From Adlercreutzia wanghongyangiae (GTDB taxonomy: Bacteria > Actinomycetota > Coriobacteriia > Coriobacteriales > Eggerthellaceae): DNA of 64,000 nt. Positions within the stretch are counted from its first letter, which is position 1, and every line of letters starts with the position of its first letter. Below are positions 34,706 to 43,125 of the stretch, one piece after another. The notes under the pieces are model-generated. The model was not told the origin of the DNA, did not search any database, and saw only the letters and a program-made list of their open reading frames with translations. Location of the stretch: assembly GCF_035989245.1 (NCBI RefSeq), contig NZ_JAYMFF010000007.1, positions 62,001-126,000 on the forward strand, in the 5' to 3' direction. Position numbers and translations under genes: made by a program.

Positions 34706-35882
34706 GAATCAAACCTCCTACTACTGTATGTAACTGACCTGAGAAAATCGCCATGCCCAGCATGACCATATTGATCGTGACAAGCCACTGCAACGCCTTG
34801 TACCAGCGTTTCTTCTTATGCTTCTTATGGAAAGGCGCCCGCTTCTGGTACACGTCCGTCGCCCCCATGAGCACGCCATAGTACGCACCGTACACCAGAT
34901 AGTCCACCGTCAGCCCGTGCCATGCGCCCATGAGCATGAAGTTCGCCAGATAGCCGAAGCAGGCCGTGTGCAAACGGTCCTTGAACAGCTTGCGACGCGT
35001 AGCCGACTTCACTACGCGCATGAACACGAAATCACGCAGCCAGGTAGACAGGGTCATGTGCCAGCGATCCCAGAACTCGCGCACGTCCAAGGCCAGAAAC
35101 GGCGCACGAAAGTTCCGCGGTGTCTTGATACCGAAGCAGTAGCTGGCTCCCATGGCCATCAGCGAGTAACCGGCGAAGTCGAAGAACAGGTAGAACCCGT
35201 AAGCGTACGCATCCTTCACCTGAGCCGCCAGCTCGTGCCACATAGATCCGTCGCCCAGCGGAGCCGGCGTAAACCAGCCGTAAAACACCGTACCCAACAC
35301 CTTCTGGTACACCGCGCCGATCAACAGCAGCATAATACCCCGCGCCAGCAAATCAGCGTATTCAGAACGCGTGTAGGTGCGGTTCGCGTCTTCGGTAAAG
35401 CGCCGACTGCGATCGATGGGGCCCGAAGTAAAGGGTGCGAAGAACACAAGGAAGTACAGGTAGTCGAGAAAGCCCATGTTCTCGATGACCCCGTCGCGCA
35501 CCTCGATGATAACCTGCACGGCTTTGAACGTAATATAGGACAGTCCGAGAAAGCCCATGATATTGTGCTCGAATACGGCACCAATCTTATAAACCACCAA
35601 AGGGGCGATCACCGCCGCCAAGGCCACGCGGTATTTCCACAAGGCCTTCTGCCCCGAGCGCCAGCTGCGCAGCACCCAAAATGTGGCCGCGCACGCTATC
35701 GCCAAGAACCCGAGAAACGCCACCATGCCCTGGACGTTTTCTCCAAAGAGCAGTAGCAGGAACCCGAGCGACGCCACCAGGCCGTAGTATTTTATCCGAT
35801 GCCCTGTAAAGCCTAGAATAGCCGCAGGGATCACCGCCAAGGCGAGAAACACATAGAACGCCGGATCGATGTAGAAATTCAT
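34698..35882 (-). CDS. dltB: D-alanine transfer protein DltB (MBOAT family)
   Basis: This is a 394-residue polytopic membrane protein of the MBOAT family. It contains FWDRWHMTLSTWLRDFVF and the catalytic-His region GAWHGLTVDYLVYG, both characteristic of DltB. It channels D-alanine from DltC to the outer face of the membrane. It starts 18 bp after the dltA stop and overlaps dltC, fitting one operon dltA-B-C-D-X. A Lys/His-rich loop (FHKKHKKKRW) lies near the C terminus. Confidence 0.95.
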   Translation of the reverse strand: MNFYIDPAFYVFLALAVIPAAILGFTGHRIKYYGLVASLGFLLLLFGENVQGMVAFLGFLAIACAATFWVLRSWRSGQKALWKYRVALAAVIAPLVVYKIGAVFEHNIMGFLGLSYITFKAVQVIIEVRDGVIENMGFLDYLYFLVFFAPFTSGPIDRSRRFTEDANRTYTRSEYADLLARGIMLLLIGAVYQKVLGTVFYGWFTPAPLGDGSMWHELAAQVKDAYAYGFYLFFDFAGYSLMAMGASYCFGIKTPRNFRAPFLALDVREFWDRWHMTLSTWLRDFVFMRVVKSATRRKLFKDRLHTACFGYLANFMLMGAWHGLTVDYLVYGAYYGVLMGATDVYQKRAPFHKKHKKKRWYKALQWLVTINMVMLGMAIFSGQLHTVVGGLIHG

Positions 35883-35900
35883 AACCGCCAGCCCCGCGCC

Positions 35901-37439
35901 CTAGGCCAAGGCCTTGCGGTCGATTTTGCCATTCACGTTCAGCGCAAACGATTCATGAAATACGATCTTCTTCGGAATCATGTAATCGGGGAGCACTTGG
36001 CGCAATTCCGCCTTAATCTGCTGTCCCAGCTTGAACGACAGCTCAGCCGCAGGGTCGGCCAGCTGGACATGGGCCACGAGGTGAGACACCTTCCCATCTT
36101 TCTCGGCAGGCAGGACCACCGCCTCTTTAACGGAAGGCAGCGATGCGAGCCCCTGCTCCACATCGCCCAGTTCGACGCGGAAGCCGTTGAGCTTCACCTG
36201 AAAGTCCAGGCGCCCCAGGCAGTACAGGCGCCCTTGCTCGTCCAGATAGCCCTTGTCGCCGGTCTTATACGAACGCACGGTCTCCCCGTCGGCATCGGCG
36301 TGCTCAGAGAAAACGGCTTCAGTCAGATCGGAACGACCGAAGTAGCCCAGCGACACCGTAGCGCCCTCCAGATACACCTCTCCCACCCGACCCGACGGTA
36401 GCACGTCGCCCGTTTCCACATCGCGGATCACCGCACGCACCTCAGGGTTCAGGAAGCCCACGGGTAGCGGATTCAACTGGTCGGCGATATCGCGTGTCAC
36501 TTCGATATCGGTCACCGCTTGGGTTTCCGTCGGGCCATAGGTGTTAAAGATGCGCGCGCCCGGAAATCGATCGAGCAACTTGCTTGCGGTCGCATTGCGA
36601 AACACCTCGCCGCACAGCACAATGGTATCCAGCTGCGGGAGCAGCTGAGCATTGAACGAGGGGTCGGCCAGGCACATCTCGATATAGGATGGCGTAGACA
36701 CCCAGGTGGTCAAGCCGCTCGCTGCGAGCGCCTCGAAAGACGCGCTCATGCTCTGCTCGTATTCCGATTCCAAGGCGAACAGCGTGTAGCCAGCCGAGAG
36801 CCCCGCCACGATGTCAAACAGACTTACATCAAACGTATAGGGAACGCGATTGAAGCTGATGCGATCCGGGCCAGCGGGAAACAACTTCCCAAAGTAGTCC
36901 ATGAACGCATCAACACAACGCGAGGGCATCTGCACGCCCTTGGGACGACCCGTGCTGCCCGAAGTGAACAAAAGGTAGAAGACATCGTCGTCCGACACCC
37001 AGCTATCCTCAAAAACCGTCTCACCCGATAGGCAGGCCGCGCGCACCTCGTCTTTCCCCAGCACCCGCTCGGCCAGGGAGACATCGGCAGCAAGCGGCTC
37101 GTCGGCCAGCGAGATAACCAGCGGTTGTCCGATTTGCTCGAGGATGTCCGCAACACGATCGGAGGGATAGGCGATATCGATCGGCGCATAAGGCAACCCC
37201 GCCTTCGCCGCCGCAAAGAACGACACCAACATAAGCGGCGACTTATGGCCATAGACCACCACCGGTTTGTCCTCGGGCGCCTCCCTCCTCAGAAAGGCCG
37301 CCAGACCGTCGGACCAGCGGTCAAGTTCGCCATAAGTTAAGGAATCAGATACCCCCCCCCGAGAGGTAAAGTACGCCGCTCGATCAGGATGCTCGCAACA
37401 CTCCCGCGAAACTTCCTTTAGAAACCTGCTTGCTGCCAT
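35901..37439 (-). CDS. dltA: D-alanine-carrier protein ligase DltA with an internal G9 tract
   Basis: This is a 512-residue adenylate-forming enzyme. LLFTSGSTGRPKG is the AMP-binding P-loop, IFNTYGPTETQAV is motif A5, and LALNVNGKIDRKAL near the end carries the catalytic lysine. It activates D-alanine with ATP and loads it on DltC. ATG 37439 is chosen because GGAAG lies 5 bp upstream and the length then fits the family. Codons 27-30 from this start (CGG GGG GGG GTA) form a run of nine G at 37352-37360, in the variable loop before LTYGEL. One G fewer gives TAA after four codons, and one more gives TGA after two. dltA may therefore switch on and off by slippage. This copy is in frame. Confidence 0.95.
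   Translation of the reverse strand: MAASRFLKEVSRECCEHPDRAAYFTSRGGVSDSLTYGELDRWSDGLAAFLRREAPEDKPVVVYGHKSPLMLVSFFAAAKAGLPYAPIDIAYPSDRVADILEQIGQPLVISLADEPLAADVSLAERVLGKDEVRAACLSGETVFEDSWVSDDDVFYLLFTSGSTGRPKGVQMPSRCVDAFMDYFGKLFPAGPDRISFNRVPYTFDVSLFDIVAGLSAGYTLFALESEYEQSMSASFEALAASGLTTWVSTPSYIEMCLADPSFNAQLLPQLDTIVLCGEVFRNATASKLLDRFPGARIFNTYGPTETQAVTDIEVTRDIADQLNPLPVGFLNPEVRAVIRDVETGDVLPSGRVGEVYLEGATVSLGYFGRSDLTEAVFSEHADADGETVRSYKTGDKGYLDEQGRLYCLGRLDFQVKLNGFRVELGDVEQGLASLPSVKEAVVLPAEKDGKVSHLVAHVQLADPAAELSFKLGQQIKAELRQVLPDYMIPKKIVFHESFALNVNGKIDRKALA
37352..37360 (-). repeat. G9 homopolymer tract inside the dltA reading frame
   Basis: Nine consecutive G on the coding strand (C on the plus strand) span codons for Arg-Gly-Gly-Val. 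Either single-base slip brings a stop codon within five codons. The flanks (ATA-C9-GAG on the plus strand, 37349-37363) match those of the tract at 32917-32925. Confidence 0.95.
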
Positions 37440-37640
37440 ATCACTTCCTTGCCCATAGAATGAAACTTGATTATAAACGCTCACCTCCTTTCGCTCCAGT
37501 CACACCAAAAGCAAACGAAACATATCCGCAAACAGCGGGAAGCACAGTCCCCTTCCACGCGCCGCCGATCCCGCACGACCCGCAAAATGCGTCACAAGCA
37601 AAGCCCCATCCTGCCTAAAACCCCATTATATCTTTTGCTT
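37440..37640 (-). promoter_or_regulatory. Leader region of the dlt operon
   Basis: This 200-bp gap upstream of dltA holds a near-perfect Shine-Dalgarno AAAGGAGGTGA (37491-37481) with no usable start codon at normal distance. A TATAAT (37475-37470) overlaps the same stretch. The dltA start lies about 45 bp further on with its own weaker site. The strong site may belong to a lost small gene or a leader peptide. No convincing -35 box was found. Confidence 0.4.
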
Positions 37641-38390
37641 TTACGAAAATACCTCACTAACAACGTCACCGCCCAAGCCAACAAGGCCATTGACCCGATC
37701 TGCTGCAATAATTATATTCTTTGTCACACGATCAACATTAGAATCTGAATCATAGTCAAAATCGCTAGCGACTTGACCATACTCGTAAAGAACACGCTGC
37801 TCGCGCTCCCAATACTCCCTCGCACTTATGTATCTCATTCTCGCCCACTCGGCAAACCCAGCCTTATCAAGACACGATGCCAAAGCGCGCTTACACTCCA
37901 ACTTGTTTCCTGCCGCCTCAATCGCTTCTTGGTATGCTTCAAGGGCCCTCTCCAAATCACCATTCTCGTAATGACAATCACCGACCCACATAATCGCCTT
38001 CACTTTGTTGTTTACACTGCATTCCCGATTCATTGCAGCTCGTTTAAACCACAAAATGGCTTCTTCCCGGTCCCGTTCGGCGCCGACACCGTCTTTAAGC
38101 AGCAGTCCGACGTCGAGGCAGCCTCCGCAGTCTCCCGCTCTTGCAGCCTTCATTGCAAACTCAAATGCCTTTTCTGTGTCCACCGACACGCCCTTGCCAC
38201 TTCTGTAACATCGTCCAAGCGCGCACGCTCCACAAGCATCTCCCTGTCCAGAAGACCACAGGTAGAAACGGGCGGCCGTCTTCTCATCTCCCCGAAGAGC
38301 GGCTAAACGCCCTTGCCAGTACAGCGCTCGGCCCATATCGCTGTCCTGATACTTCTCGATCATCTGCTCAATACCAGCCTCACTCAACAC
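37641..38390 (-). CDS. Sel1-like repeat (TPR) protein
   Basis: This is a 249-residue soluble protein made of Sel1/TPR-type helical pairs, for example ACALGRCYRSGKGVSVDTEKA, GCLDVGLLLKDGVG and ERALEAYQEAIE. It has no signal peptide. Sel1 repeats are protein-interaction scaffolds. Here there is no clue to the partner. GTG 38390 is chosen because GGAGG lies 6-7 bp upstream, whereas ATG 38405 has no site. Base composition is more AT-rich than the dlt genes, as in the following cassette. It lies between dltA and an IS remnant, so it may be a passenger. Confidence 0.75.
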   Translation of the reverse strand: MLSEAGIEQMIEKYQDSDMGRALYWQGRLAALRGDEKTAARFYLWSSGQGDACGACALGRCYRSGKGVSVDTEKAFEFAMKAARAGDCGGCLDVGLLLKDGVGAERDREEAILWFKRAAMNRECSVNNKVKAIMWVGDCHYENGDLERALEAYQEAIEAAGNKLECKRALASCLDKAGFAEWARMRYISAREYWEREQRVLYEYGQVASDFDYDSDSNVDRVTKNIIIAADRVNGLVGLGGDVVSEVFS

Positions 38391-38447
38391 AGAACACCTC
38401 CCCATATATATTACGAACAGAAAACCATACTCTCGGGACCTCTACAA

Positions 38448-38987
38448 CTAAGGTAGTGCCCACGATTGTTGGCGTAGACACCTAGAATCTTGTTTGCATT
38501 CTAACCCATCATCTAGACGGCCCTCCCCTGCGATCGGATTGTCAGCAACCACTACTTCGATGATTCGCCCGGCATGCTCCCCAGGCGCGTCTTCGTAGGC
38601 GGCGGCCGGAGCCGCGGATCTCGCCGGCGAAGACACCAGGGTGATGGACTCTTCTGTACACCATCTCCTGCTCGCCCAATCCTCATCCATCTCGGAGAAC
38701 ACAACGCCGAGAAGGCGGATCAGCGACTTCCTGGACGGGAGCGCCTGTACCACGCAGCTGCGGCGTATCGGTTCACGGTTGGCGCGCTCCTGCACGTTGT
38801 TGGTGCGCAGTCGACGGTGATGAGGTACTGTCCAGACTCTTGCGCAAATTTCAGCAGGCGGCTGCCGGCCGTCGGCATGGTCACTCGTCCAGCAGTCTAT
38901 GCAATCCCTTCGGTATTGCATGGGGCTCCTGTAATCTAGATCGCTCTTGATCCTTATGTGTTTTTCACAAGGGAGGAGTTTCTCCAT
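38448..38987 (-). pseudogene. Internally deleted IS256-family transposase
   Basis: This open frame of 179 codons has a C-terminal half that matches mutator-type (IS256) transposases: LRTNNVQERANRE, RSCVVQALPSRKSLIRLLG and SEMDEDW. The catalytic core expected in a protein of about 400 residues is missing, because a short N-terminal piece runs straight into the C-terminal part. It cannot be active. It lies inside an element with both inverted repeats. Confidence 0.8.
38452..38477 (+). repeat. Left terminal inverted repeat of the IS256 remnant
   Basis: The 26-bp end begins GGTAGTGCCC and ends GATTGTTGGCGTAG. It pairs with the reverse complement of 39042-39066 with two substitutions and a single-base gap. 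Confidence 0.88.
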
Positions 38988-39041
38988 GGGGATAGTTCGA
39001 TCTTCTCGGACGGCCTTCGGCCGCCCTCGCAGATCGAATCG

Positions 39042-39066
39042 CTACACCAACAATCGGGACACTACC
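39042..39066 (-). repeat. Right terminal inverted repeat of the IS256 remnant
   Basis: Read on the minus strand, it begins GGTAGTGTCC and ends GATTGTTGGTGTAG. It is the partner of the left repeat. Confidence 0.88.
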
Positions 39067-39277
39067 CGCGAAATCCGTGCAGATAATTGATGATATAGCT
39101 GTAGTTAAGCTCTCGTGAAATATCGAGAAGCCCCACATTTCGAGCCCGCGCTAGAAAAAACCCAGCACAACAGCATTAGCAAAAGTCTAGCACAAGATCG
39201 ATACCCGTCCTTCGACATACCCCTCATCGAGGGCAACACGAAAAAACATCCCGCTACTAGGCACCCGTCATGAAATT

Positions 39278-40408
39278 TCAAAACTCGAGGAGGTCCCTCC
39301 ACGCACCGCAAAGCGTCTGCCAAGAATAATGTGATCCTATTATTTCTTTGTTGCCTTTAGTATCTAGTACTATTTCGTCATCCAGTATTGAACGTATTAA
39401 TCCAGGCAGCTCATCGTATGCGTCATATGTCACATATTCGATGCCCAATCTATCAAGTTCCTTATAGCTTATCCACTTTGGATTCACAAGAATAGAGTCA
39501 GAATACAGGCACTCACGAACAGATGATGAAAGCCCATCACTTTGCTGTGCATGCAAAAAAATATCTGTCGCAACGCGAACTTTGGCAATGTCAGCAAGAG
39601 GATAACCTTCAGTCAGGACCACATGATCTATCCCGCAGCTCTCCAACGACACCCCAATATCCTCTACATAGTTCTTCGTGGCCCCCGGTATGTGAAGCAA
39701 TAATTGGACCCTTGCTTTTGCCCCATAGTCTAAAGAGGACAGAGCGTCAATCACTTTGATGTGATTTTGACGCGTCGCCCCGTTGTGCCCGATGGCGATT
39801 GTTAGCTTATCTTCGCTCAAACCAATTTGCCGCTTGCTGCCGGCTTTTCCATATTGCCTGATCGCAGAATCAAGATAAGGCAAAGCCAATGTACCAAAAT
39901 TTGCATGATGAATCTCGGGCGAGTAGCTTTGCCCAAAACGTCTTGCGAACTCATCTGACATCTTCTCAGTTGAAAGGTTAATTCTGTCAGACGCTTCGAT
40001 AATTCTCTCGAGGAAAAAGGTCTTGCTCTCCCCTAATGCCAAGATATCCGATCCCCAAAACACCGTCACAATTTTGCAGTTTAGCATTTTAAGTGCGGCG
40101 ATCAAACTTATGGCTCGTACAGAATTTGGCGGATAGTGAACAACGGCAACATCAAATTTAACCCTGTTTTTTGCCAAGAAACGAAACGGCGCCAAAAACG
40201 CTGTTGTTTTTTTCAGAAGTCGATTTCCCGAACTCGAGACAAGCTGTTTCAGGGTAACACCAAATTCCTCCTGATACATTCCCTCGATCGCTTCAGTTAC
40301 TGCGTCATAGGAAATCAAATCAAGGGTATGCCCCAATGGCAGATGAATATTCCGAATGATTTCTTGCGTCCATATCGATGAGGCATTCGCCACTAGGAGC
40401 ACCTTCAT
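39278..40408 (-). CDS. Glycosyltransferase, GT-B fold (GT4-like)
   Basis: This 376-residue protein has an N-terminal Rossmann-like start MKVLLVANASSIW, a middle motif TVFWGSDIL, and a C-terminal donor half with AIGHNGATRQNH and QQSDGLSSSVRECLYS. The ECLYS stretch sits where GT-B enzymes bind the nucleotide sugar. It is the last gene of the long polysaccharide operon and ends next to the IS remnant. The gene is AT-rich compared with the wbp genes. The sugar is unknown, and the closest family within GT4-like enzymes cannot be fixed by eye. Confidence 0.75.
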   Translation of the reverse strand: MKVLLVANASSIWTQEIIRNIHLPLGHTLDLISYDAVTEAIEGMYQEEFGVTLKQLVSSSGNRLLKKTTAFLAPFRFLAKNRVKFDVAVVHYPPNSVRAISLIAALKMLNCKIVTVFWGSDILALGESKTFFLERIIEASDRINLSTEKMSDEFARRFGQSYSPEIHHANFGTLALPYLDSAIRQYGKAGSKRQIGLSEDKLTIAIGHNGATRQNHIKVIDALSSLDYGAKARVQLLLHIPGATKNYVEDIGVSLESCGIDHVVLTEGYPLADIAKVRVATDIFLHAQQSDGLSSSVRECLYSDSILVNPKWISYKELDRLGIEYVTYDAYDELPGLIRSILDDEIVLDTKGNKEIIGSHYSWQTLCGAWRDLLEF

Positions 40409-40427
40409 TCCGTTTCACCTGCCAAGT

Positions 40428-41147
40428 TTAGTCAACATTCCAACAATGATAAACAAAGGTACGCGATACTTCTCGGAAACCCATTTTATGGTACATGTTA
40501 ATCGCTGGAAGATTGTCGAGCTGAGTTCCCACGCGCGCAGTCTCGCATCCGCGCAAAGAACCAAAGTGATCAATCCCCCTCATCAATTCGGAAGCGATGC
40601 CGCATCCCCTAAAATCCTCGTTCACCTTCACCAGCTCCAACGTAACATCGTTATCCACCAAACGGAACAAAGTAAAGCCGGCAACCCTTCTCTCGACTAG
40701 CTTTACCGCGAAATACTTATCATCGAAACATTTCGAATTCGCTATCCACTCATTGTAGACATTGAAAGCGTTTCTACTTCTCATGTGGGGATCACGTACA
40801 AACTTCGAATACATGTAGTCTTTCTCGAGAACCTTCATCTGAAGAAATAAATCTTCATCCAAATCACGAGAGGGGATGATCCTAAAATCCGACGGCTCCG
40901 GTGCCTGTTCAATGCTCTTAGACAGCTGAATATTGATATCCACGAGACGCGCGTGTAGCTCGGAAGTTATTCGATAATTTGTTTCAACAAAATTTCCTGC
41001 ACACCTAATGCTTACAAAGTCAAATTGATTAATGCGACTCGCAAGGTCGACCAATGCGCCTGAGTTAATATCTTCTTCTGTAAGATCGACCTTGCCACAT
41101 CGCAAGTTAAAGTAATTACTGTCCCAATCCAGTTCATCAATCATCAT
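40428..41147 (-). CDS. GNAT-family acetyltransferase, WecD/FdtC-like
   Basis: This 239-residue cytoplasmic enzyme has the GNAT acetyl-CoA loop VNEDFRGCGIASELM near residue 190 and the beta-strand NMYHKMGF after it. The N-terminal half (WDSNYFNLRCGKVDL) resembles WecD, which N-acetylates the 4-amino group of dTDP-fucosamine. In this operon an aminotransferase makes a 4-amino sugar and the wbp genes make a 3-amino sugar, so N-acetylation of the 4-amino sugar is a sensible role, though not proven. The start is ATG 41147 (or 41144), 6 bp after GAGG. Confidence 0.8.
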   Translation of the reverse strand: MMIDELDWDSNYFNLRCGKVDLTEEDINSGALVDLASRINQFDFVSIRCAGNFVETNYRITSELHARLVDINIQLSKSIEQAPEPSDFRIIPSRDLDEDLFLQMKVLEKDYMYSKFVRDPHMRSRNAFNVYNEWIANSKCFDDKYFAVKLVERRVAGFTLFRLVDNDVTLELVKVNEDFRGCGIASELMRGIDHFGSLRGCETARVGTQLDNLPAINMYHKMGFREVSRTFVYHCWNVD

Positions 41148-41199
41148 CTCTCGCCTCACAGAATCTCTCCTTTTTCATTGGCCGTTACGTGACTTAAAA

Positions 41200-42951
41200 T
41201 CAGTTTTCTTTCGATGGCTGCTCCATTCCAGCCCCCAAACCCCCATACGACGCATCACCGAAATAATAATCAATTGCCAGGAGAGTCGTCAGGGCCTGCA
41301 TTTTCTCCAATGTCGAGGAGTCCCTTATATACGAATCTATCTCTGCCCTCACATAAGAGGGGCAGGTCGGACGCTCCCTGACAAGTTCCTCGTCGATCCA
41401 TTTTCTGATATCAGCATTCGACTTGTACCAAACATCAAAAGGATTCATCGAGGAAATCGGAGTGCCGCCTCGCATCTTTGTCAACATCCGTTTTGCACCC
41501 CTCATGCACTTTTTTAGAAGCCTAGACAGCTTCGTAGACGTAATCTTTGCCCCTTCCTTTTCCCAAACAAATTGCGCAGCTTCAGGGTGCTTTTCAAGTA
41601 TCCAGCGTTTGTAGAGCTTATGGTTTGCGCGTTTCTCGATGGGAATACTTAGGCAGAAGTTGAAAAAATCTACGTCCAAAAAAGGAGAGGCCACCTCAGT
41701 ATAATTTCGACGCACGAAATGAGACGACAAAGCTCCGAGAAAACCTCGCGTCTCCAACAGATACTGCTCTCTATCTACATATCCGCGAGTCATCGGAGGC
41801 GCAATTCTTTCAACCCTCTTATTCGAATAATTGCCACCGGGTCGAAAGTCGTCTAACTCATCCGCAGAGCCCAAAAAGGAGCCAACTACCACATCTCCCA
41901 TTTGTCCCGTATGGCCCATGCCCAGGCTATTGAAATTCAATCTCCTCATAAATGACTCGGCGCCTGTAATTCCTGCAACGAGACTCAAACCAAAATTCAT
42001 CTCAACAATTTGTTTTGCATCAAAAATGAAATTTGCATCATCAAGGGACTTAAAAATGAATTCATTATGGAGATAAGCCGCTATCTCTTGGGCAATCAAC
42101 TGATCAAGATACTGCGATTGAGAGAACGCGACATTGAGGATCGGAGCGAAGCCCAATTCGTGGGCAACCCACGTTGTCATCCTTGAATCCAGCCCCCCGC
42201 TCAGATCACAAAGGTGACCATACCCGTACTCCACATCCTTGGAAAGGCCTCTTAAAACTGCCCGCTGAAAAAGTCGATCCATTTCTTGAATGATTTCCTC
42301 ATCAGACCAGTCGCTTAGATCTTGAAGATACTCTTTGGGTCGATAATAGCTATCAACCTTCACTTCCCCAAATTTATTGACGACAGCAAACGATCCGGGA
42401 AGCAGCCTCTTAATCTCGCCTGCATATGTGCTTTCATCAACCATGAAGCCATAGCTCAACATCATGTACACAGCATCCATGTTCAGCGTTAGGTCCACGC
42501 CCTCTTTTGCAAGCGCACTGAGCACATAATTGACCTGTGAGCCAAAAGCAAAACATCCGGTATTATCGGTGTAATAAAAAACAGGGTTGTCTCCATAATG
42601 ATTAGTGAAAATCACCCATTCTTCTCGTGCCTTGTCGTATAGGGCACCCGAGAACGATCCTCGAAATCCATCAAAGAAAATTCTCCCGTGCTGCAAATAC
42701 ATCGAGGAAACTAACTCTTCGACGGTTTCAACGTCATAATCCACAAGAAGCTCGGCTTTATTTAAAAGTACGCCTTCCATTATGATGAAGCACTCTTTGC
42801 CCTCGGCAAAAACCTTATCATGGAGAAACTTATTTAAAGTATTTCGCGCGCAAAATACCCCGTCAATCTGCCATTCATCCGTAACACATTCGTTGTTTCG
42901 AAAGTTATCTAACTCTATCTTTCCGAAATTACTTATAAAAAAGCCAGGCAT
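41200..42951 (-). CDS. Asparagine-synthase-like protein lacking the glutaminase cysteine
   Basis: This 583-residue protein has an N-terminal Ntn-glutaminase-like domain (about 1-190) and a C-terminal asparagine synthase ATP-pyrophosphatase domain with the P-loop LCDLSGGLDSR. In AsnB the chain begins MCG with Cys as the nucleophile. Here the best start (ATG 42951, AGGAAC upstream) gives MPGFF, with Pro in place of Cys, so glutamine hydrolysis is unlikely by the usual route. AsnB-like proteins such as WbpS in O-antigen loci amidate uronic acids. With the wbpABDEI set in the same operon, amidation of a diacetamido-uronate is the best guess. A free-ammonia or non-amidating ligase role is the alternative. 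Confidence 0.8.
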   Translation of the reverse strand: MPGFFISNFGKIELDNFRNNECVTDEWQIDGVFCARNTLNKFLHDKVFAEGKECFIIMEGVLLNKAELLVDYDVETVEELVSSMYLQHGRIFFDGFRGSFSGALYDKAREEWVIFTNHYGDNPVFYYTDNTGCFAFGSQVNYVLSALAKEGVDLTLNMDAVYMMLSYGFMVDESTYAGEIKRLLPGSFAVVNKFGEVKVDSYYRPKEYLQDLSDWSDEEIIQEMDRLFQRAVLRGLSKDVEYGYGHLCDLSGGLDSRMTTWVAHELGFAPILNVAFSQSQYLDQLIAQEIAAYLHNEFIFKSLDDANFIFDAKQIVEMNFGLSLVAGITGAESFMRRLNFNSLGMGHTGQMGDVVVGSFLGSADELDDFRPGGNYSNKRVERIAPPMTRGYVDREQYLLETRGFLGALSSHFVRRNYTEVASPFLDVDFFNFCLSIPIEKRANHKLYKRWILEKHPEAAQFVWEKEGAKITSTKLSRLLKKCMRGAKRMLTKMRGGTPISSMNPFDVWYKSNADIRKWIDEELVRERPTCPSYVRAEIDSYIRDSSTLEKMQALTTLLAIDYYFGDASYGGLGAGMEQPSKEN

Positions 42952-43125
42952 GTTGTTCCTCACTGCAACCATTGATCACGGACATACAAAGTACCACAGC
43001 GGTTCCATGGCTGCCTCCCGGCATCAACGTAAAACGCAGATAGCCCATTCAGGCACCATGACAGCAAGCCCCAAGAACACAAAGATCTTGCCATTCTTGC
43101 CCATATTCCACTTTATGATTCACAC

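Larger units (their letters stand above)
38452..39066 (-). mobile_element. 615-bp non-autonomous IS256-family element
   Basis: The element is bounded by imperfect 25/26-bp inverted repeats. It contains the truncated transposase frame and, near the right end, a GGCC-TTC-GGCC hairpin (about 39012-39022). The size is about half that of a full IS256 element, consistent with internal deletion. The 8 bp on each side (38444-38451 and 39067-39074) do not match, so no target duplication is visible. The 39067-39277 stretch between this element and the next gene holds nothing convincing. Confidence 0.82.

Noticed and set aside
38444..39074. Target-site duplication around the IS256 remnant
   Set aside because: The 8 bp on the two sides do not match.
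39105..39323. 72-codon minus-strand frame between the IS remnant and the GT gene
   Set aside because: It overlaps the end of the glycosyltransferase gene, and its composition and sequence look random, with no motif or ribosome site.
42952..43125. 26-codon hydrophobic minus-strand frame in the gap between the flippase and AsnB-like genes
   Set aside because: It has no family resemblance and no strong ribosome site, and the length is compatible with chance.
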